Shown: positions 9,126 through 18,852, counted from the stretch's first letter. The stretch is DNA of 50,757 nt from an uncultured bacterium (GCA_903831805.1 CAIKZD010000006.1:1-50757), one strand, 5' to 3'. A program made the numbers and translations. The notes: generated by a model not told the origin, from the sequence alone.

Positions 9126-10499
9126 ATGGAAATTGGAAAAATAAAAAACCAAAATAAAAAAGGTTTCACGCTTATTGAGGCGTTGACTTTGTTGTTCATT
9201 TTTTCCATCATCACGCTCACCTTCTATAACGTCATTGTGATTGGTTCGCGCTTCATTATTTCTGCCAAGAATCGCTTGGGCGCGGTTTCAGTGGCCAACG
9301 AAAAAATGGAAATTATTCGGAATCTGAGATACGAAGATGTCGGGACTGATCATGGTGCTATCACGGGTAAGATTTTAGGCGATGAATATATCGCGGAAAA
9401 CGCCAGTCATTTCCATGTCAAAACGACGGTAGAATACGTTGATGATTCTTTTGATGGAGTTGAGCCGACAGATACGGCGCCAGAGGATTATAAAAAAGTG
9501 ACTATTGTAATTTCTTGGAACAACAATACTGAGTCGACCAACTTGGTTTCTCGCTTTGTGCCGACCGGCATGGAAGTGGCGAAACCGGGCGACGGCTTTT
9601 TGCGCATCAATGTTTTTAGCGATCAGCCGGGCGGCACCGGCATTCCAAATTCGAGTGTGCATGTGGTGAATGGTGACACCGGACTGGATACCACAGTCCA
9701 GACCGACAGTTCCGGTAGTGTGATTCTAATGGGCGATAAGATTAAAAATTCCATTAAAAAATACAGAATCACGCTGGCTAAACCCGGCTTTGAAAATGTG
9801 ACCACGATGCCACCCTATCCGGCCACAGCCTATAACCCGGTAGATGGGGACGCTTCGGTAGTGGTCGGTTCGATGAATGTCGCCAACATTGTCCAGGATG
9901 AATTGGCCAATTTGAAAGTGGATTCGGTGGACTATCTGGGCAACCCCATTCCTAATATAAGTTTCCATATGGTGGGCGGGAGAATAATTGGCAATACAAT
10001 CGTGACTGCTTCCAATCCAATTGCTTTGCCGGTGTATAATTTAGATTCAGACGCGACGACTAATGCCAGTGGAGAGCATGATTTCGGTTCGGTCAGTCCG
10101 GGACAATATACCTTTACTTTAGGTGCTTCAGTTTCCAATTATGTCCTAATTGACACTGATCCGGTTTCCCCGCTTTCACTTTTTTCCAATCAGAATTTAG
10201 TGCTAAAAGCCAAGTTGGCCGCCAAAAATGTCACCTCACTCATGGTAAAAGTCGTGGCTAGTGACGCCGTCACCCCGATTGCTGGCGCGCAAGTGGAACT
10301 GAAAAACGGCGCGGGCTATGATGTCACGGCTACTGCTTCCAGCACCGGCATTGTCTTTTTACCGATAGACGCCACGCCACTTTTGCCCGGCACTTATGAT
10401 TTGAAAATTACAGCCAGCGGTTTTTCCGATAGCAACAGTCAAGTCATAATCAACCAAAACCAATTGGAAACGGCCACGGTAAAACTTAATGCTTCCTAA
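9126..10499 (+). CDS. Large prepilin-like protein with repeated beta domains
   Basis: The N-terminus has a class III prepilin signal: a short basic leader, then KKG before FTLIEA, with Glu at +5 and a following hydrophobic helix. Cleavage by a prepilin peptidase after that Gly is expected. At 457 residues it is much longer than a major pilin. The C-terminal half holds two to three carboxypeptidase-regulatory/Cna-B-like beta repeats, with phrases such as NLKVDSVDYLGNPIPN and VASDAVTPIAGAQVELKNGA. This suggests a stalk or adhesive tip protein. Its place between pilC and another prepilin supports a minor pilin role. No prepilin peptidase gene occurs in the window. Confidence 0.85.
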   Translation: MEIGKIKNQNKKGFTLIEALTLLFIFSIITLTFYNVIVIGSRFIISAKNRLGAVSVANEKMEIIRNLRYEDVGTDHGAITGKILGDEYIAENASHFHVKTTVEYVDDSFDGVEPTDTAPEDYKKVTIVISWNNNTESTNLVSRFVPTGMEVAKPGDGFLRINVFSDQPGGTGIPNSSVHVVNGDTGLDTTVQTDSSGSVILMGDKIKNSIKKYRITLAKPGFENVTTMPPYPATAYNPVDGDASVVVGSMNVANIVQDELANLKVDSVDYLGNPIPNISFHMVGGRIIGNTIVTASNPIALPVYNLDSDATTNASGEHDFGSVSPGQYTFTLGASVSNYVLIDTDPVSPLSLFSNQNLVLKAKLAAKNVTSLMVKVVASDAVTPIAGAQVELKNGAGYDVTATASSTGIVFLPIDATPLLPGTYDLKITASGFSDSNSQVIINQNQLETATVKLNAS

Positions 10500-10500
10500 G

Positions 10501-11139
10501 ATGAAAACTAGAAACCGAAAAATTTATGCCGGAATGACCCTCATTGAAATGCTGGTTTCGATTTCGATTTTTACCTTGGGTATCGGCGGTTTTGCTATGC
10601 TCTTTTCCAAAGTTTGGCAGAACAATAGCTATACCTTGGAAATGGGACAGTCTTCCATGGCGGTTTCGCAAGGAGTTAATACGATTGCCAACTATATCCG
10701 CGAATGCCAGCAAGGAGACAATGGCGCTTATCCAATCGTCTCAGCCAGTGGCAACGATCTGGTTCTATATTCGGATTATGATAAAGATGGCGCAACGGAA
10801 CGGTTGCATTTCTACAAAAGTGGCCAGAGTGTTCTGATGGGCGTGACCAGTCCGGCCAATACCATGCCCAAAACCTATCCAGTGGGTGATCAAACTGTAG
10901 TAACCATTGCCAGCCACATTGTGAACAACGGCAGTACGCCGATATTCTATTATTACAACAAAGATTACCCGCTCGATACGACTAATAATCCTCTAGTTGC
11001 CCCGGTCGATTTTTCTGTCATCAGGCTGGTCAAGATGTATCTGCAGATCAATATCAACCCGGCCCATGCGCCGGACAACATCGAGATGCAGACATTTGCC
11101 GAACTGCGAAATTTGAACGATTATGATCATTTAAAATAA
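10501..11139 (+). CDS. Prepilin-like minor pilin
   Basis: A 212-residue prepilin-like protein. An 11-residue basic leader ends in Gly before MTLIEMLVSISIFTLGIGG, with Glu at +5 and a hydrophobic first helix, as in PilV/PilW-type minor pilins. The remainder is a typical globular head with a DGATE-style loop. I prefer ATG 10501, two bases after the preceding stop. ATG 10489 would add four residues and overlap the upstream gene by 11 bp. It probably primes or caps the pilus with the proteins on either side. Confidence 0.82.
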   Translation: MKTRNRKIYAGMTLIEMLVSISIFTLGIGGFAMLFSKVWQNNSYTLEMGQSSMAVSQGVNTIANYIRECQQGDNGAYPIVSASGNDLVLYSDYDKDGATERLHFYKSGQSVLMGVTSPANTMPKTYPVGDQTVVTIASHIVNNGSTPIFYYYNKDYPLDTTNNPLVAPVDFSVIRLVKMYLQININPAHAPDNIEMQTFAELRNLNDYDHLK

Positions 11140-11153
11140 TTTTCAGTTAAAAT

Positions 11154-12605
11154 ATGCCATATAAAAAAACAAAAAACAAAAAAGGTTCGGCCTTGGCCTA
11201 CGCCCTAGTAATCATGTTTGCCATGTCGATAATTTTGACTTCCATGCTGAGCTATATCGTTTCTCAGATGAAGTTCAGTTTTAATCGGGCCAACAGGGAA
11301 GAGGCGCTGCAAATTGCCGAATCAGGCATGGATTGGTACCGTTGGTATCTGGCCCATCAAACATCCGGTAAGACCGCCCAACAGATCCAGAATTTTTGGC
11401 AGAATGGCCATCCGTTAGGCGTGGATAGTGAATATGTCGTTGATTATCAAGGTCTGGGTGACTATAGGATAAAGGTTGTGCAAGTGCCGGCCGCTGGCTC
11501 GACGGTGGTTAAAGTCAAAGTTACCGGCGCGACACACAATGCACCGGGTACGACCCGGACCATCCAAGTTCGATTTCGCCGGCCGTCTTGGAGCGAATAT
11601 ATGTTTTTGTCCAATAGTTTTATGAATTTTGGCGATCAAGCCGAAGTCTGGGGCAAGGTTTTTTCCAATGATGGCATTCGTTTTGATGGCACAGCACACA
11701 ACACTGTCAGTTCTCTCTTGCCGTCTTTCAATGACCCGACCTATGGCGGGAATAAGTTGCAATTTGGTGTGCACACCACGACCAATCCGGCCGATCCGGA
11801 TGCGCCCAGTTATCCGTGGCCGAGCGGCACAGTCCCGAATCGCCCGGATGTTTTTATGGGCGGACGCGAATTTCCCGTGCCGCAAGTCAGCTTCACTGGC
11901 GTCACAGCTGATTTGGCCAATATGAAAACTCAGGCGCAAAGTGGTCAGGGCTTGTATTTTGACAATAGCGGACTAGGGCGTAAGATCCTCCTAAAAAGCA
12001 ATGGGACTTTCGATGCGTGTGTGGTGGATAGTGCCAATGCTAATAGTCACGCTATTAGTAAATATAAGCAAAAAGTGGGGAATGGGACATGCAATAGTTG
12101 CAGTGGATCATGTTTGAGCAATTACACTATTCCAAATAATGGCATTATCTTCGTAGAGGATAATGCATGGGTGGACGGCGCGATTAATAATGAGGCACTG
12201 ACAATCGTGGCTGCCAACTTATCCGGCGGCGGTTCGCAGGCGGATATTTACATTGGCACGGAAAACTCTAATTTGCGTTACGCCGCATACAACTGTCTTA
12301 ATAAGTTAGGCTTGGTTGCGCAACGTGACGTGCGTGTGCTAGGCAGTTGTCCAGATGATTATATCGTCGACGCCGCGTTGATGGCTCAGACCGGGACAGT
12401 TGGCATGAATGATAACGGGTTTAGTGGTCACAATTCATTGACCTTCAATGGCGCCATTGCTTCCTATTTGCAGCCGTATTTCCAACATGGCAATAGTGGC
12501 TTTGCCGTTCGCTTTTATGATTTCGACAACGATCTTTTGTATTGTCCGCCACCCTACTTTCCCACGGGCACGGATTATTCCATCGATTTGTGGCAAGAAC
12601 TATAA
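11154..12605 (+). CDS. PilX/GspK-like pilus protein
   Basis: This 483-residue protein starts with KNKKGSALAYALVIMFAMSI, a PilX-type N-terminus: basic leader, Gly and hydrophobic helix but no +5 Glu in the usual place. It continues with REEALQIAESGMDWYRWYL, the conserved helix of PilX_N proteins. The remainder is a long exported domain rich in Asn, Gly and Ser with several Cys, including CNSCSGSC, which may form disulfides. It closes the pseudopilin group; a promoter and pilM follow after 50 bp. The role as minor pilin or tip component rests on position and N-terminus. Confidence 0.78.
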   Translation: MPYKKTKNKKGSALAYALVIMFAMSIILTSMLSYIVSQMKFSFNRANREEALQIAESGMDWYRWYLAHQTSGKTAQQIQNFWQNGHPLGVDSEYVVDYQGLGDYRIKVVQVPAAGSTVVKVKVTGATHNAPGTTRTIQVRFRRPSWSEYMFLSNSFMNFGDQAEVWGKVFSNDGIRFDGTAHNTVSSLLPSFNDPTYGGNKLQFGVHTTTNPADPDAPSYPWPSGTVPNRPDVFMGGREFPVPQVSFTGVTADLANMKTQAQSGQGLYFDNSGLGRKILLKSNGTFDACVVDSANANSHAISKYKQKVGNGTCNSCSGSCLSNYTIPNNGIIFVEDNAWVDGAINNEALTIVAANLSGGGSQADIYIGTENSNLRYAAYNCLNKLGLVAQRDVRVLGSCPDDYIVDAALMAQTGTVGMNDNGFSGHNSLTFNGAIASYLQPYFQHGNSGFAVRFYDFDNDLLYCPPPYFPTGTDYSIDLWQEL

Positions 12606-12623
12606 AGCATGCTAGTAAATAAT

Positions 12624-12652
12624 TTATCAATATCATCTTAGTATGCTAAAAT
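12624..12652 (+). promoter_or_regulatory. Promoter directly before pilM (leaderless)
   Basis: TTATCA (12624-12629), 17-bp spacer, and TAAAAT (12647-12652) preceded by TGC. Only 5 nt separate the -10 box from ATG 12658, so the mRNA would start at or within a base of the start codon. Confidence 0.5.
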
Positions 12653-12657
12653 GAATT

Positions 12658-13746
12658 ATGAAATTTTGGAATAAAAAAGTAATCAGTTTCGAAGATAAAT
12701 ATTTTGGGCTGGACCTGGGCGAGTCCTCCATTAAAGTTTTTCAATTGGAAAAAGATGGCAACCTGGATCGGATCAGGAGTTTCAACTCAGCGGAAATCAC
12801 TGCCGGCATTATCGAGAACGGCCAGATTATCGAGCCGGAAAAACTTAGTCAGATTATCCGTGAAGTTATTAACTCCGCCGGGCCGAAAAAAATAAACACA
12901 AAGAAAGTCATCTGCTCCATCCCCGAGTCGAAAGTTTTTTTGCGCACCATCAGCATTCCACTCATCAAAGAAAAAGAAGCGATTGAAGCGGTCAAATGGG
13001 AGATTGAAGCCGGCATCCCCCTAAAAATAGATGAGGTCTATTTTGATTGGCAATTTATGGATCAGTCAGATGGCAAGCAGAACGTGCTGACGGTGGCAGT
13101 TTCCAAAGAGGTAGTGGATAACTTAGTGAAGGTTCTTGAAGCTTGCGGGTTGTCTGTTTGCGGCATGGAAATGGAGTCAATCCCCACCACCCGCAGTCTG
13201 GTCCCTCATAATTCAGGAGAAAAAGATGTCTACCTGATCGTGGATGTCGGGACGCTGAAAACCAGTTTCATAATCATTCGGAGCGGTGTGCCCTGTTTCA
13301 CGTCTAGTATCCCTTTTTCTTCGCGCGGCATCACTGATCTGATTGCCAGTCAGATGGGAATTAATCGTGAGGAGGCGGAAAAGATCAAAATATCTCAAGG
13401 GATTGAGCATTCTTCTGAAGGGCAGAACAATCCAATTCTCGCCCTGGTGCGGCCGCTTTTAGAAAACTTGTCCACGGAAATCGAGCGCACGATTGACTTC
13501 TATCATACCTTTCCTGATTCTGATGCGGAGATAAAAAAAGTGATCATTTCCGGCGGGAGCTCTAATCTCAAGGGACTGGTCCCATATCCGGCCACCAATC
13601 TGACTTATGAGATTGGCCTAGGCAACCCGTGGATAAATTTAAATTTGGGTAAAAATTTGCCAATAATAAGCCGAGACGATTCTATCCGCTACGCGACAGC
13701 CATTGGACTGGCGATGCGAGAAATTAGTTATGGAAATAAAACTTAA
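12658..13746 (+). CDS. pilM: Type IV pilus assembly protein PilM
   Basis: PilM is the actin-like cytoplasmic ATPase that binds the N-terminus of PilN and links the alignment complex to PilB. The 362 residues show the FtsA/PilM phosphate-1 loop GLDLGESSIKVFQLE, a central EAVKWEIEAGIPL helix typical of PilM, and the adenosine loop ISGGSSNLKG. No SD is visible before the ATG and the promoter lies immediately upstream. The last 17 bp overlap pilN. A second PilM paralogue occurs at 49407. Confidence 0.93.
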   Translation: MKFWNKKVISFEDKYFGLDLGESSIKVFQLEKDGNLDRIRSFNSAEITAGIIENGQIIEPEKLSQIIREVINSAGPKKINTKKVICSIPESKVFLRTISIPLIKEKEAIEAVKWEIEAGIPLKIDEVYFDWQFMDQSDGKQNVLTVAVSKEVVDNLVKVLEACGLSVCGMEMESIPTTRSLVPHNSGEKDVYLIVDVGTLKTSFIIIRSGVPCFTSSIPFSSRGITDLIASQMGINREEAEKIKISQGIEHSSEGQNNPILALVRPLLENLSTEIERTIDFYHTFPDSDAEIKKVIISGGSSNLKGLVPYPATNLTYEIGLGNPWINLNLGKNLPIISRDDSIRYATAIGLAMREISYGNKT

Positions 13747-14281
13747 TCTGATCCCGCCGAATAAGCAGGAGGAGATTGGAAAAAACAAACGTTTGAAAAT
13801 GGCCATCAAAGCCGAAATAGCCTTGACCATTATATTGGTCGGGTTCTTTATCGTGCTTTTGAGTTTTAAATATAGTTTGAACATGGGGCTCTCAGGAGAG
13901 ATGTTGCTCAATGCTCAAGTGGAAAAAGCCGATCAATTCAGTAAGATTAAGAGTTATGACAATCAGTTCAACCAAGCTAATGAACGGATAAAACAGATCG
14001 CTTCAATCGATAAGGCACAGTTGTATTGGTCAAGAGTTTTTGAAAAAATCAGCCAGCTGATCCCCGTCGGCATCGGGCTAAAAACATTGTCCACCGACCA
14101 ATACGCTATCACTCTTTCCGGCGTCGCCGATACCCGGGAGAATCTGATTGCGTTCAAAGATAAGCTGGAAAAAGAAACGTGTTTCTCGAACATTGTCCTG
14201 CCGCTCTCGAATTTGGTCGACAAAGCTGACGTGGAATTCCAGATTACTCTCGATGTCGATGAAAAATGTTTAAAAAAATAA
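13730..14281 (+). CDS. pilN: Type IV pilus assembly protein PilN
   Basis: PilN is the bitopic inner-membrane partner of PilM and PilO. The start MEIKLNLIPPNKQ carries the conserved INLLP-type peptide that docks into PilM. One membrane segment lies near residues 26-48, and a periplasmic coiled-coil and small alpha/beta domain follow. I chose ATG 13730 for this motif. A frame reading open from 13703 would put nine unrelated residues in front of it. It overlaps pilM by 17 bp, a sign of translational coupling. Length is 183 residues, as in the family. Confidence 0.9.
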   Translation: MEIKLNLIPPNKQEEIGKNKRLKMAIKAEIALTIILVGFFIVLLSFKYSLNMGLSGEMLLNAQVEKADQFSKIKSYDNQFNQANERIKQIASIDKAQLYWSRVFEKISQLIPVGIGLKTLSTDQYAITLSGVADTRENLIAFKDKLEKETCFSNIVLPLSNLVDKADVEFQITLDVDEKCLKK

Positions 14282-14306
14282 TCAGCCTCGGTTAATTTTC
14301 AAAAAG

Positions 14307-14957
14307 GTGAAAAATATTTGGTTTAAATTCAAATTAGCAATCATTGTTTCCGGCTACGCCCTCGCCGCCGCGGTTTTGGTATATTTTTTAATCAAGCCAC
14401 TGGTGAATGATATCAAAACTTTGGCTTATCAGATCCAGGCCAAATCCATTGATCGCGAAATTGAAAAATCTCAAATTGAAAAACTGCCGGAGATCAAAAA
14501 AGAATGGTCTGATTATGAAAGTCGCGAAAGCCTGCTGAATGTTGTCTTGGGCCAGCAGGACCAAGTGAGCTTCATTGAAAATATTGAAGCGATCGCCCAA
14601 ACCACCGGAAACAAGATAGATCTTAAAATCGAAGATGGCGCTAAAAATACCACTTTTAGTGTGAAAAACAAGGATATGCTGAAAGCCCTCGCTTACCCCG
14701 ACTATTTCCCCATTCAGATCAGCCTGGAGGGTGACTATGCCGGTTTGGTCAATTTTGTTAAGCTCCTGGAAAACAGTCAATTCTATGTGAACATTCTTTC
14801 CATTTCGGCTACGAAAAATAGTGTTAAGGATGACGGAAATCGGAATACTAACATCTTCGGTATCGGCGGCACAATTTCTGATAAGCCGAACGCTGAAAGT
14901 GTTGATGATTCCATTAAGACGGAAATAGGGGCAATAGTTTATACTCAAAAACAATGA
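14307..14957 (+). CDS. pilO: Type IV pilus assembly protein PilO
   Basis: A bitopic protein of 216 residues. It has a short cytoplasmic N-terminus, a membrane helix near residues 9-29, a charged coiled coil (about 35-75), and a ferredoxin-like PilO periplasmic domain. LEGDYAGLVNFVKLLENSQ is the characteristic PilO helix. The start codon appears to be GTG 14307; no better in-frame ATG lies nearby. The stop overlaps the next gene by four bases. Partner of PilN in the alignment subcomplex. Confidence 0.88.
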   Translation: MKNIWFKFKLAIIVSGYALAAAVLVYFLIKPLVNDIKTLAYQIQAKSIDREIEKSQIEKLPEIKKEWSDYESRESLLNVVLGQQDQVSFIENIEAIAQTTGNKIDLKIEDGAKNTTFSVKNKDMLKALAYPDYFPIQISLEGDYAGLVNFVKLLENSQFYVNILSISATKNSVKDDGNRNTNIFGIGGTISDKPNAESVDDSIKTEIGAIVYTQKQ

Positions 14958-15400
14958 ATTTTCTAAAAAACATAAAAAATATAAAAAAATTTCTCAAGCC
15001 CAGCTATTTGCTGGAAGTGCTTTCTCATTTTTTCGGCCGCTATGCCAGAGCTTTTGTTTTTTTGATTGCGATTGCTTTGGTCGGTTTTTGTATCAATCTC
15101 TGGCGCACCACCTTGTATCAAGCACAATGGAATGCCGGTCAAAAGGCAGAATATATCAAAAACAAAGGCCAAGGAACCACTTTCAACGAGAAAGGTTTTG
15201 AATATGACACGGCGGCCGCTAAAGCGAGAGACGATGAGAGCAAAAAAGACATCGGAAATCTAACGGACATTTTCCGCTTGGAGAAAGCGGCGCCGACGCC
15301 GACGCCAGTCGATAAGGCAGCTACTGCCAAACCAGCGACTGTTTCCATGATACAAGTGGTCCCTTCGATTGGTGCAACTGCTGCCGCTCCGGTTCATTAG
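14954..15400 (+). CDS. Small bitopic protein at the pilP position
   Basis: A 148-residue protein starting in the ATGA overlap with pilO. It has a basic N-terminus, one membrane helix (about residues 32-50), a polar segment, and an Ala/Thr/Pro-rich tail that contains a PTPTP stretch. It has no PilP lipoprotein Cys and no recognisable PilP beta-domain. The position suggests a role in the alignment complex or a link to the wall, but the family is unknown to me. It is the last gene of the pilus operon. Confidence 0.7.
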   Translation: MNFLKNIKNIKKFLKPSYLLEVLSHFFGRYARAFVFLIAIALVGFCINLWRTTLYQAQWNAGQKAEYIKNKGQGTTFNEKGFEYDTAAAKARDDESKKDIGNLTDIFRLEKAAPTPTPVDKAATAKPATVSMIQVVPSIGATAAAPVH

Positions 15401-15479
15401 CGACGAAAAATAAAAAATCAGGCCGTGGCTTGTTCAAGGGGAGTGCTCAGGATTTAAATAATATGTTAGTATTAGGTGG

Positions 15480-15485
15480 TAGAAT
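15480..15485 (+). promoter_or_regulatory. Extended -10 box before the Cys-rich protein
   Basis: GTGG then TAGAAT, 15 bp before ATG 15501. The -35 is poor. Similar in form to the TGTGGTATAAT promoters elsewhere in the window. Confidence 0.4.
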
Positions 15486-15500
15486 AACCGCAAAAGTTTT

Positions 15501-16007
15501 ATGGACAAAAAAACAAAAATATTTTTTGTGATTTTCGCCTGCTTGATCGTTGGGTCAGTGGCTTTTACTTTTTATAAAATTGAAATTAAAAAAGACTACA
15601 TCATGGAAGGTCAGATTGATTGTGACCCGACGGCAGAAAAATGTTTTATTTGGAAATGTGACCCTGCGTCTAATGTGGAAGGAGAAAAGTGCACAGGGGA
15701 CAAGGAAAAGGATGTCTGGTATTATCAAATCGCCAAGAGAAATGCAAGCCATATCCCGCTTTGCGATCCGGATAAGGATGAGACTTGCGATCCATGGACA
15801 TGCGGCGAGGGTGAAAAGGACTGTTCGAACACTTTTTGTGATGATCAAAATAAAGTCGAGCAAGAGGTGGAGTGTAGCGATCCGGTGCAATATAACATAG
15901 ACAATCCGCCAGCGGAGGAGGCAGTGATGTGTGAGGAAGGTGATGAAACTTGCGCTAACCGAATAAATGATAAAAGCGTAGAGGGGATTAAAAACACAGG
16001 AGAGTAG
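15501..16007 (+). CDS. Membrane-anchored Cys-rich extracellular protein
   Basis: A 168-residue protein with one N-terminal membrane anchor (about residues 6-25) and an exported part rich in Cys, Asp and Glu. Cys occur in short repeated settings such as DCDPTAEKC, LCDPDKDETCDPWTC and CSDP. Spaced acidic CDP motifs could hold disulfides or calcium. I know of no named family. It has its own promoter and is followed after 36 bp by the transporter gene. Composition is still like the pilus operon rather than the AT-rich block that follows. Confidence 0.65.
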   Translation: MDKKTKIFFVIFACLIVGSVAFTFYKIEIKKDYIMEGQIDCDPTAEKCFIWKCDPASNVEGEKCTGDKEKDVWYYQIAKRNASHIPLCDPDKDETCDPWTCGEGEKDCSNTFCDDQNKVEQEVECSDPVQYNIDNPPAEEAVMCEEGDETCANRINDKSVEGIKNTGE

Positions 16008-16043
16008 TTTGGAAAAAATATAAGTTAGAATATATTGTAAAAA

Positions 16044-16982
16044 ATGAATCATATTTTAAACAACTGGTTGTTTGTTGCTTTTCTAGCTCCATTTTTTTGG
16101 TCATTGGTTAATATTATTGATCTTTATTTTGTTGAAGAAATATACGATAATGAATATGACGGAACAGTTATGACGGGGTTGGCGCAGATTATTCCTTGGT
16201 TCACTTTGCCATTTATTGGTCTAGTGGTACCAGATTTAAGAAGTGTTATCATGGCAACACTGGGAGGGTTTTTTTTAGTTACGGCCTACTTTTTTTATTT
16301 TAAGGCTCTTTTTTCAACAGGTGATGCAGCCCTGATTCAGATAATTTGGAATACTGTCGGGATTTTTGTTCCAATTTTGGCTTTTTTGTTTTTGCAGGAA
16401 AAATTGTCCGTCGTGCAATATCTTGGAATCGGAGTTACTTTTATTGGGGCAATGTATATTTCATTTAATAATAAGTTTCAAGGCGGAAACACAAGAAAGA
16501 TTATTCCAATTATGGCTGGAGCGATTATTTTTTTGTCTTTAAGCATGATATTCACGCGGGATGTTTATTCCAGAACATCATTTCATAGTGGGATTATGTT
16601 TTTTTCGTTAGGATCTATATTAGCCGGAATATTTTTCTATTTTTTACGAATAAGAAAACATGGGACTGGAAATTTGATAAATATCGGAAAAAAATATTAT
16701 ATATGGTTTTTATTAGTGGAGAGTTTGACTATGTTGGGCATTATTGCTTCACAAAGAGCTATTAATATAAGTCCTGCAGTGTCTTTTGTAGCCGCAATAG
16801 AAAGTATCCAACCAGCTTTTATAATAATTGTCAGTGCCGTATTTTTTTCATTTCTTTCTCTGTGTTCATATAAAAAGAAGGATATTATCAAAAGAATATA
16901 TAATGATCAGCTTGTTGGAATTTATGCAAAGATTTTCGCCATTATAATAATGGCAGTAGGTATATATATGATAAATTTATGA
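16044..16982 (+). CDS. EamA/DMT-superfamily transporter
   Basis: A 312-residue, very hydrophobic protein with about ten membrane helices. The first half resembles the EamA fold: FFWSLVNIIDLYF opening, and the FLFLQEKLSVVQYLGIGVTFIGA region typical of helices 4-5. The second half repeats it more loosely. DMT carriers move small metabolites; the substrate is unknown. A -10-like TAGAAT lies 12 bp before the ATG. The gene is AT-rich, like the two genes after it, which suggests that they came together. Confidence 0.78.
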   Translation: MNHILNNWLFVAFLAPFFWSLVNIIDLYFVEEIYDNEYDGTVMTGLAQIIPWFTLPFIGLVVPDLRSVIMATLGGFFLVTAYFFYFKALFSTGDAALIQIIWNTVGIFVPILAFLFLQEKLSVVQYLGIGVTFIGAMYISFNNKFQGGNTRKIIPIMAGAIIFLSLSMIFTRDVYSRTSFHSGIMFFSLGSILAGIFFYFLRIRKHGTGNLINIGKKYYIWFLLVESLTMLGIIASQRAINISPAVSFVAAIESIQPAFIIIVSAVFFSFLSLCSYKKKDIIKRIYNDQLVGIYAKIFAIIIMAVGIYMINL

Positions 16983-17105
16983 TTTTTACAAACACAAGAT
17001 GATGTGATAATTTTTTGTAATGAATTGTTTCTGTTGTGAGAGCGTAATTAAGTATTGAATTTACTGAAATATTTAGAGGTATAATTTATTAATTTTCATA
17101 AAAAA

Positions 17106-17501
17106 ATGGAATCTTGTAATTTTGGGGAACATTTAATGCTGGATGGTTATGGGGGAGATCCTGTAAAATTGAATGATAGAGATTTGGTTATGTGTGCACT
17201 GGTTGATATGCCCCATAAGCTAGGCATGAAAAGGCTGTCTGATCCTATAATAAAGGAAGCTCCAGACAATAACATCAAAGATCCTGGGGGATGGAGCGGA
17301 GTTGTAATTATTGCAGAAAGTCATATCAGTGTACACACTTTTCCAAAAAGAAAGTTTGTGAGTGTGGATGTTTATACTTGCCGGAACGGATTAGATAGAA
17401 AATTTATAAAAAATTATTTTAAGAAAATATTTAAATTGGATGACATTGAGGAAAACTTTGTGAAACGAGGAACGAGATATCCTGATAAAAATTTATGCTA
17501 A
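17106..17501 (+). CDS. speH: S-adenosylmethionine decarboxylase proenzyme (SpeH-type)
   Basis: A 131-residue class 1B AdoMet decarboxylase. The proenzyme cuts itself before Ser72 in [12 protein letters not shown] to make a pyruvoyl group, then decarboxylates AdoMet, normally for spermidine synthesis. The downstream SVDVYTC block supplies the active-site Cys, and the second-helix His77 is present. Length fits the family (about 120-140). The promoter TATAAT at 17080-17085 leaves a leader of about 14 nt. The stop overlaps the following ATP-grasp gene by 7 bp. No spermidine synthase is present nearby, which raises the question of where the product goes. Confidence 0.88.
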   Translation: MESCNFGEHLMLDGYGGDPVKLNDRDLVMCALVDMPHKLGMKRLSDPIIKEAPDNNIKDPGGWSGVVIIAESHISVHTFPKRKFVSVDVYTCRNGLDRKFIKNYFKKIFKLDDIEENFVKRGTRYPDKNLC

Positions 17502-18808
17502 ATAACAAAAAAAAATTAAAAGTGCTCTTTGTGTCTGGAGAATTGATTGCGGGAGACGTGGCATATCGACTGAAGCAGGAGGGTTGTGTTGTTAAGCTCT
17601 ATATTAAAGATGAAAGTAGAAAAGATTGTTTTGATGGAATGGTTGAAAAAACTGATGACTGGAAAAAGGAATTAGACTGGGTGGGTAAAGATGGATTAAT
17701 TGTGTTTGATGATGTGATTTTCGATAATGATGCTGATGAATTAAGCAAGAAAGGGTTTAACGTTTTTGGTGGTAACAAGAGAGGTAATGAGCTAGAATTG
17801 AATCGAGAGTTCGCTCAAAAAATTTTTAAAAAGTATGGCTTAAAAACTTTAGAATCAAGGGATTTTCAAAAGGCTACCTTGGCCATAAAGTACATCGAAA
17901 AAAATAAAGGCAAGTGGGTCGTGAAACAAAACGGACATGATGGCTCTTTGACATATATTGGTAGTTTGGACGATGGTAGCGATGCTATAAGTATATTGAA
18001 AAACTTTGCTAAATATAATAGTAGTAAATCTCTACAAACTATATCTTTACAAAAAAGAGTTGATGGGGTTGAGGTGGCAGTTGCAAGGTATTTTAATGGG
18101 CAAGATTGGACCAGCCCAATCTTCATTAGCTTTGAACACAAACCCCTGTTGGATGGTGACCGTGGGCCATTAACAGCCGAGATGGGAACATTAGCTTGGT
18201 ATGATAAAAACGAAAAAAATAAGCTTTTTTTAGCAACCCTAGAAAAGATTAAGCCATATTTAATGGATACCGGTTATAAGGGTTATGTTGATATAAACAG
18301 TATTGTTTCAGAGGATAAATTATTTCCATTGGAGGCTACGATGAGATTTGGATCTCCAACTAATCAGTTGCAAAGCGAAATGCATCTATCTCCTTGGAAA
18401 AATTTACTCTGGAACACAGCTACGGGCAAGAAGTTTGAATTAAAATATAAAATAGGTTATTCTATAGTTGTTTCAGTTGCAATCCCACCTTTTCCTTATA
18501 AATCAATATCATCTGATTATTATTTAAAAGATGTCCAAGTTTTGTTTAAGGGAAAATTGACCAGTAGCGAAAAATCTCAGCTTCACTTCGAAGAAGTTTC
18601 AATGCGAGACGGGAACATTTATATAGCTGGAAGTAATGGATATATTTTATTCTCAACAGGGAATGGCGTGGATGTGGAAATTGCAAGAAAGAAAGCCTAT
18701 AGTCTTGTAGATAAATTAGTAATTCCTAGGATGCTTTATCGTACAGATATTGGAGCAAAATATGTAAAAAAAGATTCATTACTTCTAAAAAAATGGGGAT
18801 GGATTTAG
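17495..18808 (+). CDS. PurD-like ATP-grasp ligase
   Basis: A 437-residue ATP-grasp enzyme whose order of domains follows phosphoribosylamine-glycine ligase: an N-terminal pre-ATP-grasp domain (about 1-110), and then the ATP-grasp fold with [13 protein letters not shown] as the Lys-containing ATP loop. [10 protein letters not shown] and [14 protein letters not shown] follow, and GYVDINSI and [10 protein letters not shown] carry the metal-binding acidic residues. A biotin-carboxylase-C-like tail ends it. It is divergent and isolated from purine genes. Because it overlaps speH by 7 bp, a more likely role is joining an amine or amino acid in a pathway shared with the decarboxylase (inference). 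The substrate is unknown. Confidence 0.75.
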   Translation: MLNNKKKLKVLFVSGELIAGDVAYRLKQEGCVVKLYIKDESRKDCFDGMVEKTDDWKKELDWVGKDGLIVFDDVIFDNDADELSKKGFNVFGGNKRGNELELNREFAQKIFKKYGLKTLESRDFQKATLAIKYIEKNKGKWVVKQNGHDGSLTYIGSLDDGSDAISILKNFAKYNSSKSLQTISLQKRVDGVEVAVARYFNGQDWTSPIFISFEHKPLLDGDRGPLTAEMGTLAWYDKNEKNKLFLATLEKIKPYLMDTGYKGYVDINSIVSEDKLFPLEATMRFGSPTNQLQSEMHLSPWKNLLWNTATGKKFELKYKIGYSIVVSVAIPPFPYKSISSDYYLKDVQVLFKGKLTSSEKSQLHFEEVSMRDGNIYIAGSNGYILFSTGNGVDVEIARKKAYSLVDKLVIPRMLYRTDIGAKYVKKDSLLLKKWGWI

Positions 18809-18852
18809 ATTTTATTGATTGAGGATAAGTTATTAAGCGCAAAACAAAAAAT

